In this document: positions 8,751-16,739 of the stretch, in pieces
How positions within the stretch are numbered: the stretch's first letter is position 1
How the letters are laid out: each line of letters begins with the position of its first letter
Source: an uncultured Lachnospiraceae bacterium
GTDB taxonomy: Bacteria > Bacillota > Clostridia > Lachnospirales > Lachnospiraceae
Reading direction: 5' to 3'
Assembly (NCBI GenBank): GCA_910585075.1
Contig: CAJUED010000012.1
Coordinates: 34,554-98,553 of the forward strand
DNA length: 64,000 nt
The notes under the pieces: model-generated
Database searches by the model: none
What the model was told of the DNA's origin: nothing
The model's input: only the letters and a program-made list of their open reading frames with translations
Position numbers and translations under genes: made by a program

Positions 8751-10169
8751 TTAACCTTCTTTGTCCGCAGCCTTTATCTGCAAAATCCTGCGAGTGTCTT
8801 TATCCACCTTGTAGTATTCACTGATTCGATAACCGGGTATCCATATCACATGGGAGCCTTCCGCCAGCAGATAAATCCTGTTCCTGTCCTGTCTGGGAAC
8901 CTTTTCATTTACAAAATAATCTTGCACGGATTTCCGTCCCAATCCACCGTTTATCGTAAGATAATCTCCGGATTTTCTTGTCCGGAACACAATAGCCGAA
9001 GTTATTTTATCATAATCGAACCATTTCGTATATGTTTTTTCCGGAATATTTTCACATAAATTCCCTGTTTCCCGGGCGCTTCGGACAGCAACCTCCACAG
9101 TTCCAAGCCCCGGCACATATAAAGACGAAGGAACCGTCAGCTCATATTCTTTTTCATTTTCTTCAGCCGACAGGCCCTCCTTAGCCCTGTCCTTTTTCTT
9201 TATCATACCCAAATCATATTCTTTATAAACTCTAAGGCCGTAGGACAGATGAAGCTCTCCGCTTCCGGTCCCCTTAAAAAGGGCTTCCACCCCCCTTATA
9301 TGGGCGGCCGTAATATCCTTTCTCCGTCCTGCCGCCGCACCAATACATTCCATCAAAATGCGGCCCCGCAGATATTCGTCCTCTCTGAAAAACGCGGAAA
9401 TCCTGACAGCCACTTCCTCCTGTCCCTTCACCCTCCGTATCTCCACGCATCTTTCCATGGCGGCCTTGGTCTGTCCTGCGATGTATGCGTCCGCCTCCAG
9501 AAGCTGCTCCGCCGCCCGGTTCATATTGGCAACCGCCCCCCGGCAGATTTCCTTTTCAGCATACGACAGAATATGATGCCTGATACGGTTTCTGGTGTAA
9601 ATGTCCTGTTCATTGGTATTGTCCGTGCAAAAAGAAATTTCCATTTTTGAAAGCCAGGCTTCTATCTCCCTTCTCTGCAGACATAGCAGGGGACGAATCA
9701 CCCTTCCGTTCACCGGTTTGATGCCGCCTGCTCCCGTAAGGCCTGTTCCCCGGAATAAATGAAACAGCATGGTTTCCGCCCGGTCATTGCTGTTATGGGC
9801 AACCGCAATTTTTCCTTTCCTCTCTCCAAGGGCCTTTTCAAAAGCCTGATACCGAATCCTGCGGCCCTCCTCCTCCTCGGAAGTCCCCTGTTCCTTTGCC
9901 CGTTCCCTTACATTTTCCTCCACCAGATAAAAAGGAACCTGAAACCTTTTGCAAAGGTTTTCCACAAAGCGGGCATCCCCGGACGCCTCCGTCCGTATAC
10001 CATGATTCACATGCACCACCTCTATGGAAAAGGAAAGCCGTTTCTGCAATTCCACCAGCAAAAAAAGGAGGCAAACAGAATCTGCGCCCCCTGAAATTCC
10101 CGCCACTATCGTATCATTACGCTCTATCATACGATATCTGTTAACATAATTCAGTACTTTCTCAACCAT
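8751..10169 (-). CDS. tilS: tRNA(Ile)-lysidine synthetase
   Basis: Modifies C34 of the CAU-anticodon tRNA-Ile to lysidine, so the tRNA reads AUA. The N-type ATP pyrophosphatase P-loop GISGGADS is at about residues 24-31. The central VAHNSNDRAETMLFHLFRGTGL region and a C-terminal substrate-binding domain (SGDYLTINGGLGRKSVQDYF) are intact. 472 residues is normal. The ATG has no Shine-Dalgarno: a TTGACA/TATAGT promoter ends only 7 nt upstream, which predicts a leaderless transcript. The distance from Met to the P-loop matches the family, so a later start is unlikely. Confidence 0.93.
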   Translation of the reverse strand: MVEKVLNYVNRYRMIERNDTIVAGISGGADSVCLLFLLVELQKRLSFSIEVVHVNHGIRTEASGDARFVENLCKRFQVPFYLVEENVRERAKEQGTSEEEEGRRIRYQAFEKALGERKGKIAVAHNSNDRAETMLFHLFRGTGLTGAGGIKPVNGRVIRPLLCLQRREIEAWLSKMEISFCTDNTNEQDIYTRNRIRHHILSYAEKEICRGAVANMNRAAEQLLEADAYIAGQTKAAMERCVEIRRVKGQEEVAVRISAFFREDEYLRGRILMECIGAAAGRRKDITAAHIRGVEALFKGTGSGELHLSYGLRVYKEYDLGMIKKKDRAKEGLSAEENEKEYELTVPSSLYVPGLGTVEVAVRSARETGNLCENIPEKTYTKWFDYDKITSAIVFRTRKSGDYLTINGGLGRKSVQDYFVNEKVPRQDRNRIYLLAEGSHVIWIPGYRISEYYKVDKDTRRILQIKAADKEG

Positions 10170-10176
10170 ACAATAT

Positions 10177-10204
10177 ACTATAGCCTAAATTTAAAAAATG
10201 TCAA
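10177..10204 (-). promoter_or_regulatory. Promoter of tilS, predicted leaderless
   Basis: TTGACA, 16-nt spacer, TATAGT. Seven nucleotides separate the -10 from the tilS ATG, so the transcription start should fall at or within a base of the start codon. Confidence 0.65.
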
Positions 10205-10320
10205 TTACCATACCCTCATCCTTCATAGAATTTTCACAAATGCCGCTGCTCTTTGCCATTGTCAGCGCAGTAATTGCGCAGACTTGTCCGCACTGTTACC
10301 AAATGTCACACGCTTCCAGG

Positions 10321-11523
10321 TTATTCCTTCTTCCATATCCCAATTACCAACACGGTCATATCATCCCGGACTCTCCCCCGGCTCTGATGAATACAGAAAT
10401 TTAAGATTGCATTGGCCATCTCTCCCGGGTTCTCCAAATTTGTGTTGCCGATTAATTCCGGCAGCATGTCTTCCCCTATCCCCTGGGAGAGGGCGTCCAG
10501 TATTCCGTCAGATATCATTACAATATAATCCCCGTCCATCAGGGTTCTTCCCACCGCCTCCATGTCCGGTTTCTTAAAAACGCCCATGGGCAGATTCCCG
10601 GAAGAAATTCTGTCCACCAGGTGCTGCCTTTTGATGTAAGAGCTGGCGCTTCCCACCTTGACAAAATGGCACTCTCCACTGTACAAGTCCATGCTGCAAA
10701 GGTCAAGGGTGGACATATTGGTATTCTCTCCCCCTGCAAGCAGGGCGCTGTTGATCATCTGAATGGCCATTTCCATCTGGAAGCCTGCCTCCAAAAACTT
10801 CTGCATCAGCTCCACCACCATGGTGCTGTCCCCGTTTGCCTTCTCCCCGGAGCCCATACCGTCCGAGAGCACCACCGTGAGATTTCCCGTATCCGTCTCA
10901 AAGAATGCATAATTGTCACCGGAAATTTTCTCCGTCTCCTTGGTAGCCTTTGCCACCCCGGTCAGAACATGGAATCTTGCCTCCTCCGCATAGTAAAACG
11001 TCTCCCACTCAGGCCCCACGAAAAAGGCGTTACCCGAAGCGCCCACAAGACGCATATTTAAAAGGACGGAGAGCAAATCCCCTATTTCCTCCGAGGAAAG
11101 ATTGTTTTTCTTTATATTTCTCATGGTAAGGGTGACTTCCATACGGCCTGTCTCATTTTCAATCAAATACAGGTTTTTCAATTGAATGTCCACCTCCCGA
11201 AGGGCATGGGCCACTTGCTTAAACCGCCGCTCCCCCATGGGCACGCACCGCCTGGATTCCTCCGCAAGCTGTGTCATGATCTGCGCCATTTCCTGAAGAT
11301 GAGCCACCATCAAATCTTTATTTTCCCCAAGCCGTTTCTGCCATATGTAGTCCCGTCTGTCGCTCTCCGGCGCCTCACCCACAGTTTCCCTGTTATTTTC
11401 GGTTTCCTTAAAGCTTTCCGCCAACTCCCTGATGGAATCTGCGTAGGTAAGCAGTTTTCTTCGCCCATATTCCGGCAGTATGCTGTTAAATTCTTCTCTT
11501 TCGCCCAAAATCTGTTTCTTCAT
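10321..11523 (-). CDS. SpoIIE-like PP2C serine phosphatase, soluble form
   Basis: 400-residue protein with a C-terminal PP2C/SpoIIE phosphatase domain: SGDNYAFFETD, then LSDGMGSGEKAN, then GDYIVMISDGILDAL carry the metal-binding Asp residues. SpoIIE normally dephosphorylates SpoIIAA to activate sigma-F, but that protein is about 800 residues with some ten transmembrane helices. Here no membrane domain is visible and the N-terminal part looks soluble and helical. The start MKKQILGE has GGAGGG 7 nt upstream. Its position between divIC and tilS is the classical spoIIE locus, so a sporulation role is likely, but it may be truncated or a distinct clade. Confidence 0.75.
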   Translation of the reverse strand: MKKQILGEREEFNSILPEYGRRKLLTYADSIRELAESFKETENNRETVGEAPESDRRDYIWQKRLGENKDLMVAHLQEMAQIMTQLAEESRRCVPMGERRFKQVAHALREVDIQLKNLYLIENETGRMEVTLTMRNIKKNNLSSEEIGDLLSVLLNMRLVGASGNAFFVGPEWETFYYAEEARFHVLTGVAKATKETEKISGDNYAFFETDTGNLTVVLSDGMGSGEKANGDSTMVVELMQKFLEAGFQMEMAIQMINSALLAGGENTNMSTLDLCSMDLYSGECHFVKVGSASSYIKRQHLVDRISSGNLPMGVFKKPDMEAVGRTLMDGDYIVMISDGILDALSQGIGEDMLPELIGNTNLENPGEMANAILNFCIHQSRGRVRDDMTVLVIGIWKKE

Positions 11524-11675
11524 AACCGCTCCCTCCTGCAAGGGATTATTATACACGGCGGACAAAAAATATTTTGTCAAAAACAAACCCTGAAAACAAA
11601 AAAGATTTTGACAAAATATATTTTAACAAAAAAGACAGGCCTCCATGAGCAATAACCACTCCCGAACAGCCTGTT

Positions 11676-11981
11676 CTAATTTTCATCCCGAAACACAATC
11701 TCACCTTCGTACACAAGGCCCAGCTTATCTCTGGCCACCTCCTCAATGTACTTCTTAGTGTGCGTATACTTCTCAAATTCTTCTATTTCCTGTGCGCGTT
11801 CTTCTTCCGCCGCAATCTGTTCCTCCAGAGCCGCCTCCTTTTGATAGTAGGCTTCCCGCTTCGCCCTCAGCTCTATGCTGTTAAAAGCCACCACAACGAG
11901 TAACATGATTACGACAATGGAAACCAAAAACATGCCGAAACGGTTCTGCCGCCTCTTTCTGTGCGCAGCTACCCTTGCCAT
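11676..11981 (-). CDS. divIC: DivIC/FtsL-like septum formation initiator
   Basis: 101-residue bitopic membrane protein: basic cytoplasmic N-terminus, one transmembrane helix (about 20-38), then an extracytoplasmic coiled coil rich in Glu/Ala (about 45-75) and a short conserved tail ending in YIEEVARDKLGLVYEGEIVF. This is the FtsB/DivIC architecture, a scaffold of the divisome linking FtsL and FtsQ/DivIB. Neighbours (yabQ upstream, spoIIE-like downstream) support the divIC call. Confidence 0.85.
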   Translation of the reverse strand: MARVAAHRKRRQNRFGMFLVSIVVIMLLVVVAFNSIELRAKREAYYQKEAALEEQIAAEEERAQEIEEFEKYTHTKKYIEEVARDKLGLVYEGEIVFRDEN

Positions 11982-12034
11982 AATATTCTACATCCCTTCA
12001 TTTTTCAAGCCGCCCATTTCGAGCACAGTTCCCC

Positions 12035-12523
12035 TTAACGCTTAGATAATGTTATTTTAAGTAATTTCAACCTGCCCGTCAACTTGTTTTTAAAATATTT
12101 CCCTACTTTCTTTCCCCTCCGGAAAGAGCCCCCGCAGGCCAGACGTACCTTTTTCCCCACAAATCGTACAGGCTTTAAAACAAATCGCAGGAGCCGAAAA
12201 AGCACATGGCAGATGCGCCTGATGATGCCCGTCAGAACATTCACAAACAGGGGACTGACACTTTTTTTATACACCAGCATCCCCATAGTCGCTCCAAACA
12301 CGGCAAACCACCTTAAAATTCCATTATTTTCTTCGTACAGCATATAAAAAACACCGATTGCGCATGCAATCCAAAAAATCATGTCCTCAAGAGAAATCAG
12401 AAAAAGACTGTGTTTTATCAGCCTGCGCAAAATCAAAAATCCGTCGTAGACAAACGTAATGACAATTCCCAACAGAAAAGAATGCAGCAAAAAGGTTACT
12501 TCATTTATAATGTCCCGGCTCAT
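12035..12523 (-). CDS. yabQ: Spore cortex biosynthesis protein YabQ
   Basis: 162-residue membrane protein with several N-terminal hydrophobic helices (about residues 8-90) and a very basic C-terminal tail. YabQ is required for spore cortex formation and sits in the forespore membrane. The family is recognised from the N-terminal profile and its invariable position after yabP. The ATG lies just past the yabP stop, with AGTAGG upstream; a GTG two codons earlier is possible. Confidence 0.82.
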   Translation of the reverse strand: MSRDIINEVTFLLHSFLLGIVITFVYDGFLILRRLIKHSLFLISLEDMIFWIACAIGVFYMLYEENNGILRWFAVFGATMGMLVYKKSVSPLFVNVLTGIIRRICHVLFRLLRFVLKPVRFVGKKVRLACGGSFRRGKKVGKYFKNKLTGRLKLLKITLSKR

Positions 12524-12529
12524 GGTCAC

Positions 12530-12820
12530 CTACTTAAACAACCTTGCCAGCAATGATTCTCCCTTAGCGCCCATACCTGCCTGCTCCGAATAGGTAAAAC
12601 TGTCAACCCTTCCGTCCACATCCACCTCGCCCTTATCCAGAGTAAGTCTGCTCACATGCAGCTCGTTTCCCTTGATCATCAGCATGCCCTGTTCCGTCTC
12701 CAGAATAATTTCGTTCTCATCAAAAGACAAAACATCATTTACGCCTGTCAGGTTACACGTTCTTCTATTATTCAGCATCAGCTTGTGCGCACGCTTATTT
12801 ACATTCGTCAGTTCTTCCAT
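12530..12820 (-). CDS. yabP: Sporulation protein YabP
   Basis: 96-residue YabP/YqfC-family protein, small, beta-rich and soluble. The segment NRRTCNLTGVNDVLSFDENE is characteristic. In Bacillus, yabP and yabQ form an operon expressed in the mother cell; the same order and tight spacing are seen here. GGGAGG precedes the ATG. Confidence 0.88.
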   Translation of the reverse strand: MEELTNVNKRAHKLMLNNRRTCNLTGVNDVLSFDENEIILETEQGMLMIKGNELHVSRLTLDKGEVDVDGRVDSFTYSEQAGMGAKGESLLARLFK

Positions 12821-12931
12821 ACTGCACCTCCCATGTCGCCTGATACGTCTCTCTAAAAAATTATATTAGAGAACTTGTCAGTATAGAATCACTTTTTTCT
12901 TCCGAAAAAAAATAAATTTCCAAAATCTCCC

Positions 12932-13171
12932 TTATAAATACCGAAACAGTTCTTTGGCCTCCTCTTTCTTCACCGTTTCCTGCACGTTGAGCACTTCCAC
13001 CTTCACATCCTTATTCCCGAATGCAATGGTGATCACATCTCCAACCTTCACGTCCGCAGACGCCTTGGCGGGCCTGTCATTAATAAAAACCCTGCCCGCA
13101 TCACAGGCCTCATTGGCAACCGTCCTTCTTTTAATCAGACGGGAAACCTTCAAATATTTGTCCAATCTCAT
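12932..13171 (-). CDS. rqcP: S4-domain RNA-binding protein RqcP (YabO)
   Basis: 79 residues, almost entirely one S4 RNA-binding fold (MRLDKYLKVSRLIKRRTVA at the N-terminus). RqcP works with RqcH in bacterial ribosome-associated quality control, stabilising tRNA during Ala-tailing of stalled 50S complexes. The start at MRLDKY is supported by GGAG 9 nt upstream and by family alignment from memory; upstream in-frame codons continue without conservation. It sits between hup and yabP, the conserved location. Confidence 0.87.
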   Translation of the reverse strand: MRLDKYLKVSRLIKRRTVANEACDAGRVFINDRPAKASADVKVGDVITIAFGNKDVKVEVLNVQETVKKEEAKELFRYL

Positions 13172-13263
13172 TATATTAATCTCCATTCCTGCCAACAGCC
13201 TCCTCAAAGAGCGGCTTACCGGCAATCTTCCCACGCATTTTTGCGTGTGGGCGGCCCTGTGCA

Positions 13264-13288
13264 TAAAAAAGGCCTGCACAGGCAGGCC
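13264..13288 (-). terminator. Terminator after hup
   Basis: GGCCTGCCTGTGCAGGCC stem followed by TTTTTTATG on the minus strand, 18 nt past the hup stop. rqcP lies beyond it, so rqcP is read either by read-through or from its own promoter. Confidence 0.85.
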
Positions 13289-13305
13289 ATTTCTAAAACT
13301 TTATC

Positions 13306-13581
13306 TTATTCGTTGATCATATCCTTTAAAGCCTTACCTGCTTTAAACTTGGGAGCTTTGGAAGCTGCGATGGGCATTACCTCACCTGTACGAGGGTTTC
13401 TGCCATCTCTTGCTGCTCTCTTGGATACTTCAAAAGTACCGAAACCAACTAACTGAACCTTCCCATCATTCTTTAACTCTGCTGATACAACATCAATAAA
13501 AGCTTTTAAAGCCTGCTCTGCATCCTTCTTGGATAAACCAGCCTGTTCTGCCATTGCAGCGACTAACTCTGTTTTGTTCAT
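13306..13581 (-). CDS. hup: HU family DNA-binding protein
   Basis: 91-residue nucleoid protein. MNKTELVAAMAEQAGLSKKD is the typical HU N-terminus, GFGTFEVSKRAARDGRNPRT is the signature of the DNA-binding arms, and the C-terminus ends FKAGKALKDMIN. It binds DNA as a dimer and bends it non-specifically. GGAGGAG lies upstream, and it has its own strong promoter and terminator, consistent with high expression. Confidence 0.97.
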   Translation of the reverse strand: MNKTELVAAMAEQAGLSKKDAEQALKAFIDVVSAELKNDGKVQLVGFGTFEVSKRAARDGRNPRTGEVMPIAASKAPKFKAGKALKDMINE

Positions 13582-13643
13582 TTCGAACTCCTCCTCTATT
13601 ATATGAGTGTTTTCTAGGTCTCGTCTTGAAACGCCTATATCTA

Positions 13644-13672
13644 TATATAGCGTTTCTGGTTATATTTGTCAA
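13644..13672 (-). promoter_or_regulatory. Promoter of hup
   Basis: TTGACA, 17-nt spacer, TATATA on the minus strand, about 65 nt upstream of the hup ATG. Confidence 0.8.
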
Positions 13673-13701
13673 GGTATATTTCCCCAGCCGGTCATATTTT
13701 A

Positions 13702-13720
13702 TACATTTCAGCCCCGCTGT
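13702..13720 (-). repeat. 19-nt copy of the adhesin leader hairpin arm
   Basis: Minus-strand ACAGCGGGGCTGAAATGTA is identical to bases 52605-52623 in the 3' arm of the leader hairpin upstream of the second adhesin. Here it lies between the PEGA lipoprotein stop and the hup promoter. The 5' arm and the mini-ORF of the leader are absent. Confidence 0.6.
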
Positions 13721-13779
13721 AGTTACCGCTTTCAACGTGAATGATCCGGAAAATCCTTTTGCATACCCGCTTTCAAATA

Positions 13780-15429
13780 TCAGTCTCCGCCATTGCCCTC
13801 GTCAGATTCTTCATCGGATTCCTCTCCCAAATCTCCTTCGGAACTTCCAACGGAATTTCCGTTGGAAGTTTCGTTGGATTCTTCTTCCGTATTCTCATCC
13901 CTAAGCACATTGCCGCTGACGGTATTTCCGCTCACTGTGCTGTCGCCGTTATTCGAATCCCCGGAATTTCCGTTGCCGCTCCCATTGTTGCTTCCTCCGG
14001 AATTTCCGCTGCCATTTCCACTGCTGTTACTATTGCTGCCGCTGTTGTTGTTTCCCTGACTGCTTTCGTTTTTCTGTTTATCTTTATCTTCGTTTACTTT
14101 ATTGCCGCTGACGGTATTGCCACTGACAGTATTTTCACTGCTCTCCGGGTCTAAATCAGGGAAAGAATAGGTCACGTCATTACCGTCATCCGGAATATTA
14201 ATACTGTAGCTTCTGGTGATGTATCCGCTTTTCCTCAAAGTGATCGTGTGCTCGCCCGGCGTCTTGTCGTAAGTAACCGGTGCAAGGCCCATATACAGAT
14301 TGTCCTGATATACCTCCACACCTTGAGGTGTGTCAATGGTAACCGTGTTGGTTTTCGCTTCTTCTTCCTGCGTGGAAGATACCGGAACGCTGTTGCCTGA
14401 AACGGTAGCACGTTCCACCAGATTCATCTTAACGGTAGTGCGCTCTCCCTCCACCTGAAAATATTGTGAAAGAGTTTCATAGCCCGAAGCCTCCGCCGTA
14501 ACCTGATGGAGCCCTAAAGCAAGCCGCAGCGGATATTTTGTTTCCACCTTCGCCTCGTCCACATATACGGCTGAAGGCGTGGGCGTAATCTCAAATATCA
14601 CAACCCCATTCTCAGGCTCAGGAATTTCAATGTCACCAAGGTCTAAAACCGTCTCCTTATTTCTCTCTATGGTTACTTCTCTAATCTCGTCTATTCCTTC
14701 CGCCGTAAGTCTTACCCTGTAGCTTCCCTCCGGTACGGTGAGCAGCATGTCCGGGGCAATCTGCGAAATAACCGCCTGTCCAATCTCTATCCAGCCGCCT
14801 AAAACGGCCTCCTCATTTTCCAGATTCAGATATCCGTGCCCCTTGTCCACGGTGATACTCATAATATCATAACCCATTCCATGGAAAGAAAGCACATCAT
14901 GACGGATAATTTGAGAAGTGTCTATGGCTTTCCCATCCGAAAACACCATTACATTTCCGCCAATGCTGTACATTTCATCCCCAATTGCCGCGCTTCCGTT
15001 CCCGGCATCCAGCGTGTACCTGTCCACGCCTTCATAGCTCCAGGCTTCCCCTGAAAGACTGACGGAGCCCGCTTTTTCCAATTCACTGTTATATGTAATA
15101 TCCGCAATATCCCCCGCTTTAAGCTGGGCCATGGTTATTGCGCTCCCATACTTATCCCAAATTAGGGTGGAACCGCTATAGCTTAAGGTTCTGCTTTCAT
15201 TTCTGTCAAGCAGATGTACGGTAATCGTCTGTTCCTCCGCATCCATACCCTCAATAATCGCCGTTCCGGAAGAAGTATAAATATTGATATCTTCCTCCTC
15301 CCCGCCATTCTCATAAGCGCTCTCAAACCCGGCCTCATGAGCCAGACTGGCGGCGCTGCACCCGGTTAGTAGAAGGCACATTCCGCAAAGAGCGGGTTTT
15401 ATCCACTTTTGTATCGTATTTTTATCCAT
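13780..15429 (-). CDS. Lipoprotein with PEGA repeats
   Basis: 549-residue lipoprotein: signal peptide with lipobox LLTGC (Cys at about residue 24), a beta-rich middle, two PEGA-type beta domains (around ITPTPSAVYVDEAKV, and VTIDTPQGVEVYQDNLYMG), and a low-complexity C-terminal tail with repeated NTVSGN units and Gly/Ser/Asn then Glu/Asp-rich stretches. PEGA domains are associated with cell-surface carbohydrate or wall contact. It is expected to be tethered to the outer face of the membrane. The function is unknown. The second of two adjacent ATGs has the better spacing from GGGGG. Confidence 0.72.
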   Translation of the reverse strand: MDKNTIQKWIKPALCGMCLLLTGCSAASLAHEAGFESAYENGGEEEDINIYTSSGTAIIEGMDAEEQTITVHLLDRNESRTLSYSGSTLIWDKYGSAITMAQLKAGDIADITYNSELEKAGSVSLSGEAWSYEGVDRYTLDAGNGSAAIGDEMYSIGGNVMVFSDGKAIDTSQIIRHDVLSFHGMGYDIMSITVDKGHGYLNLENEEAVLGGWIEIGQAVISQIAPDMLLTVPEGSYRVRLTAEGIDEIREVTIERNKETVLDLGDIEIPEPENGVVIFEITPTPSAVYVDEAKVETKYPLRLALGLHQVTAEASGYETLSQYFQVEGERTTVKMNLVERATVSGNSVPVSSTQEEEAKTNTVTIDTPQGVEVYQDNLYMGLAPVTYDKTPGEHTITLRKSGYITRSYSINIPDDGNDVTYSFPDLDPESSENTVSGNTVSGNKVNEDKDKQKNESSQGNNNSGSNSNSSGNGSGNSGGSNNGSGNGNSGDSNNGDSTVSGNTVSGNVLRDENTEEESNETSNGNSVGSSEGDLGEESDEESDEGNGGD

Positions 15430-15508
15430 CATCCTACCCCCTGTTATCTTACGGAAATCCTATCGTCCCGTAATAATAATCAGCAGCCTGATTTATTTCC
15501 TCAAGGGT

Positions 15509-15557
15509 CCAATACCCACACATCAAAGATGTGTCGAGCCTTGCCGCAGGGTATTGG
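15509..15557. other. Two-tier hairpin in the 5' region of the PEGA lipoprotein gene
   Basis: Outer stem CCAATACCC/GGGTATTGG (9 bp, perfect) encloses a directly stacked inner hairpin ACACATC-aaa-GATGTGT (7 bp) and a one-sided 14-nt bulge. It lies about 80 nt upstream of the minus-strand lipoprotein start. It could be a 5'-UTR structure, a terminator of the upstream CotS-like gene, or a small RNA. No riboswitch class matches. Confidence 0.5.
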
Positions 15558-15688
15558 GCTTTCTGAATTACAGTATACCACGTACCTCAAATTAGTCAAA
15601 CACTTACAATAAATTGCCAGTCTGCAAATAACCATTTGGCCGAATCGGTATCAGGCCGACGGGTCGTTAACCTTAAGGCAGCCTGAAT

Positions 15689-16678
15689 TTATATTTCTAC
15701 AGGGCACAAACCATACCGCAGTTTAAATTGTGCCAAAAATTCTCTCTTATCCTTCTCCTGTTCCGTCACCTTACATAATTTTTCCATGTTTTTCCCCGGA
15801 ATCCACGCTTTACCGGAATTATAATAGAAATTTACAATCTTCCAGAATTTTTCCGGATACGCCAGCCGATAATAAAGCTGCAAATATTCTTCCTTATCCA
15901 TAGGCCTTACTTTTTCATAGGCACTCACCAGCTCAAATCCCACACTCTGTGCCCAGCCGCTTTTCTCAAGGAGCTTACGCATAAACAAATACAAATCCCT
16001 GACCGGGCTGTCAAAAACACATTTTTCAAAATTCATCAGGTGCATCACATTGTCTGCAACGATAATATTGTGGTGCTGGTAATCCCCGTGACACACCAGT
16101 TTGTTTTCCATTCTGTTCTGATAAAACCGCAATTCCTCCGCAATCTGCAGAGCCAGATTAAAAAAGTAATCATAGTTTTTCATCAGGCAGATTTCAAAGT
16201 CCGTTTTCTGACTCCGCTCTTTCAAATATTTCCTCACCCTGCGCAGCTCTTTATTATGCTTTTCAAACTCCACATGGGCAGGGTGGGAGGTACTGCCGCC
16301 GGGAACCGAATCTTCCATACCTGAGACCTTATGAAATCGCGCAAGCATCTCCGCCGCCTGTCTGCATTCATCCATATCCTTAACATTACATTCCCTTCCC
16401 TCACAATATGTCTTAAGGATATAAAAAGTCCCGTCCTGATCCTGCGTTAAAAGCTCCTGCTCTTTATTTTTAAGAATGCTCTCCACATTCTCAAATCCTC
16501 TTTCCCTGATTGTGGTAAGCAGCGCATCCTGAAAAATCGCTTTTTCCTTATGGCTGGTATATTCCTTCCATATTAAAATACCCTGCTTTGTTTCACAAAG
16601 AACAGCGCCCCGTCCCCTCCAGGTACGAAGCACCTCTATATCATAATTTTCCAGCAGACTGATGCTTCTGTCATTCAC
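15689..16678 (-). CDS. CotS-like spore coat kinase-fold protein
   Basis: 329-residue protein of the CotS/APH phosphotransferase fold. The Brenner-like motif HGDYQHHNII and the downstream metal segment MNFEKCVFDSPVRDLYLFMR are visible; the usual Asp of the DFD-like motif is replaced by NFE, so catalysis is uncertain. CotS-family proteins are spore coat components in Bacillus, and the surrounding sporulation genes fit. I start at GTG (VNDRSIS), 7 nt after GGGGGT; the frame is open five codons further to a TTG. Confidence 0.72.
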   Translation of the reverse strand: MNDRSISLLENYDIEVLRTWRGRGAVLCETKQGILIWKEYTSHKEKAIFQDALLTTIRERGFENVESILKNKEQELLTQDQDGTFYILKTYCEGRECNVKDMDECRQAAEMLARFHKVSGMEDSVPGGSTSHPAHVEFEKHNKELRRVRKYLKERSQKTDFEICLMKNYDYFFNLALQIAEELRFYQNRMENKLVCHGDYQHHNIIVADNVMHLMNFEKCVFDSPVRDLYLFMRKLLEKSGWAQSVGFELVSAYEKVRPMDKEEYLQLYYRLAYPEKFWKIVNFYYNSGKAWIPGKNMEKLCKVTEQEKDKREFLAQFKLRYGLCPVEI

Positions 16679-16739
16679 AATGATTACCCCCAATTTGTGT
16701 CATATCCTATCATATGAATGACCAGTCTGAAGTATTACC

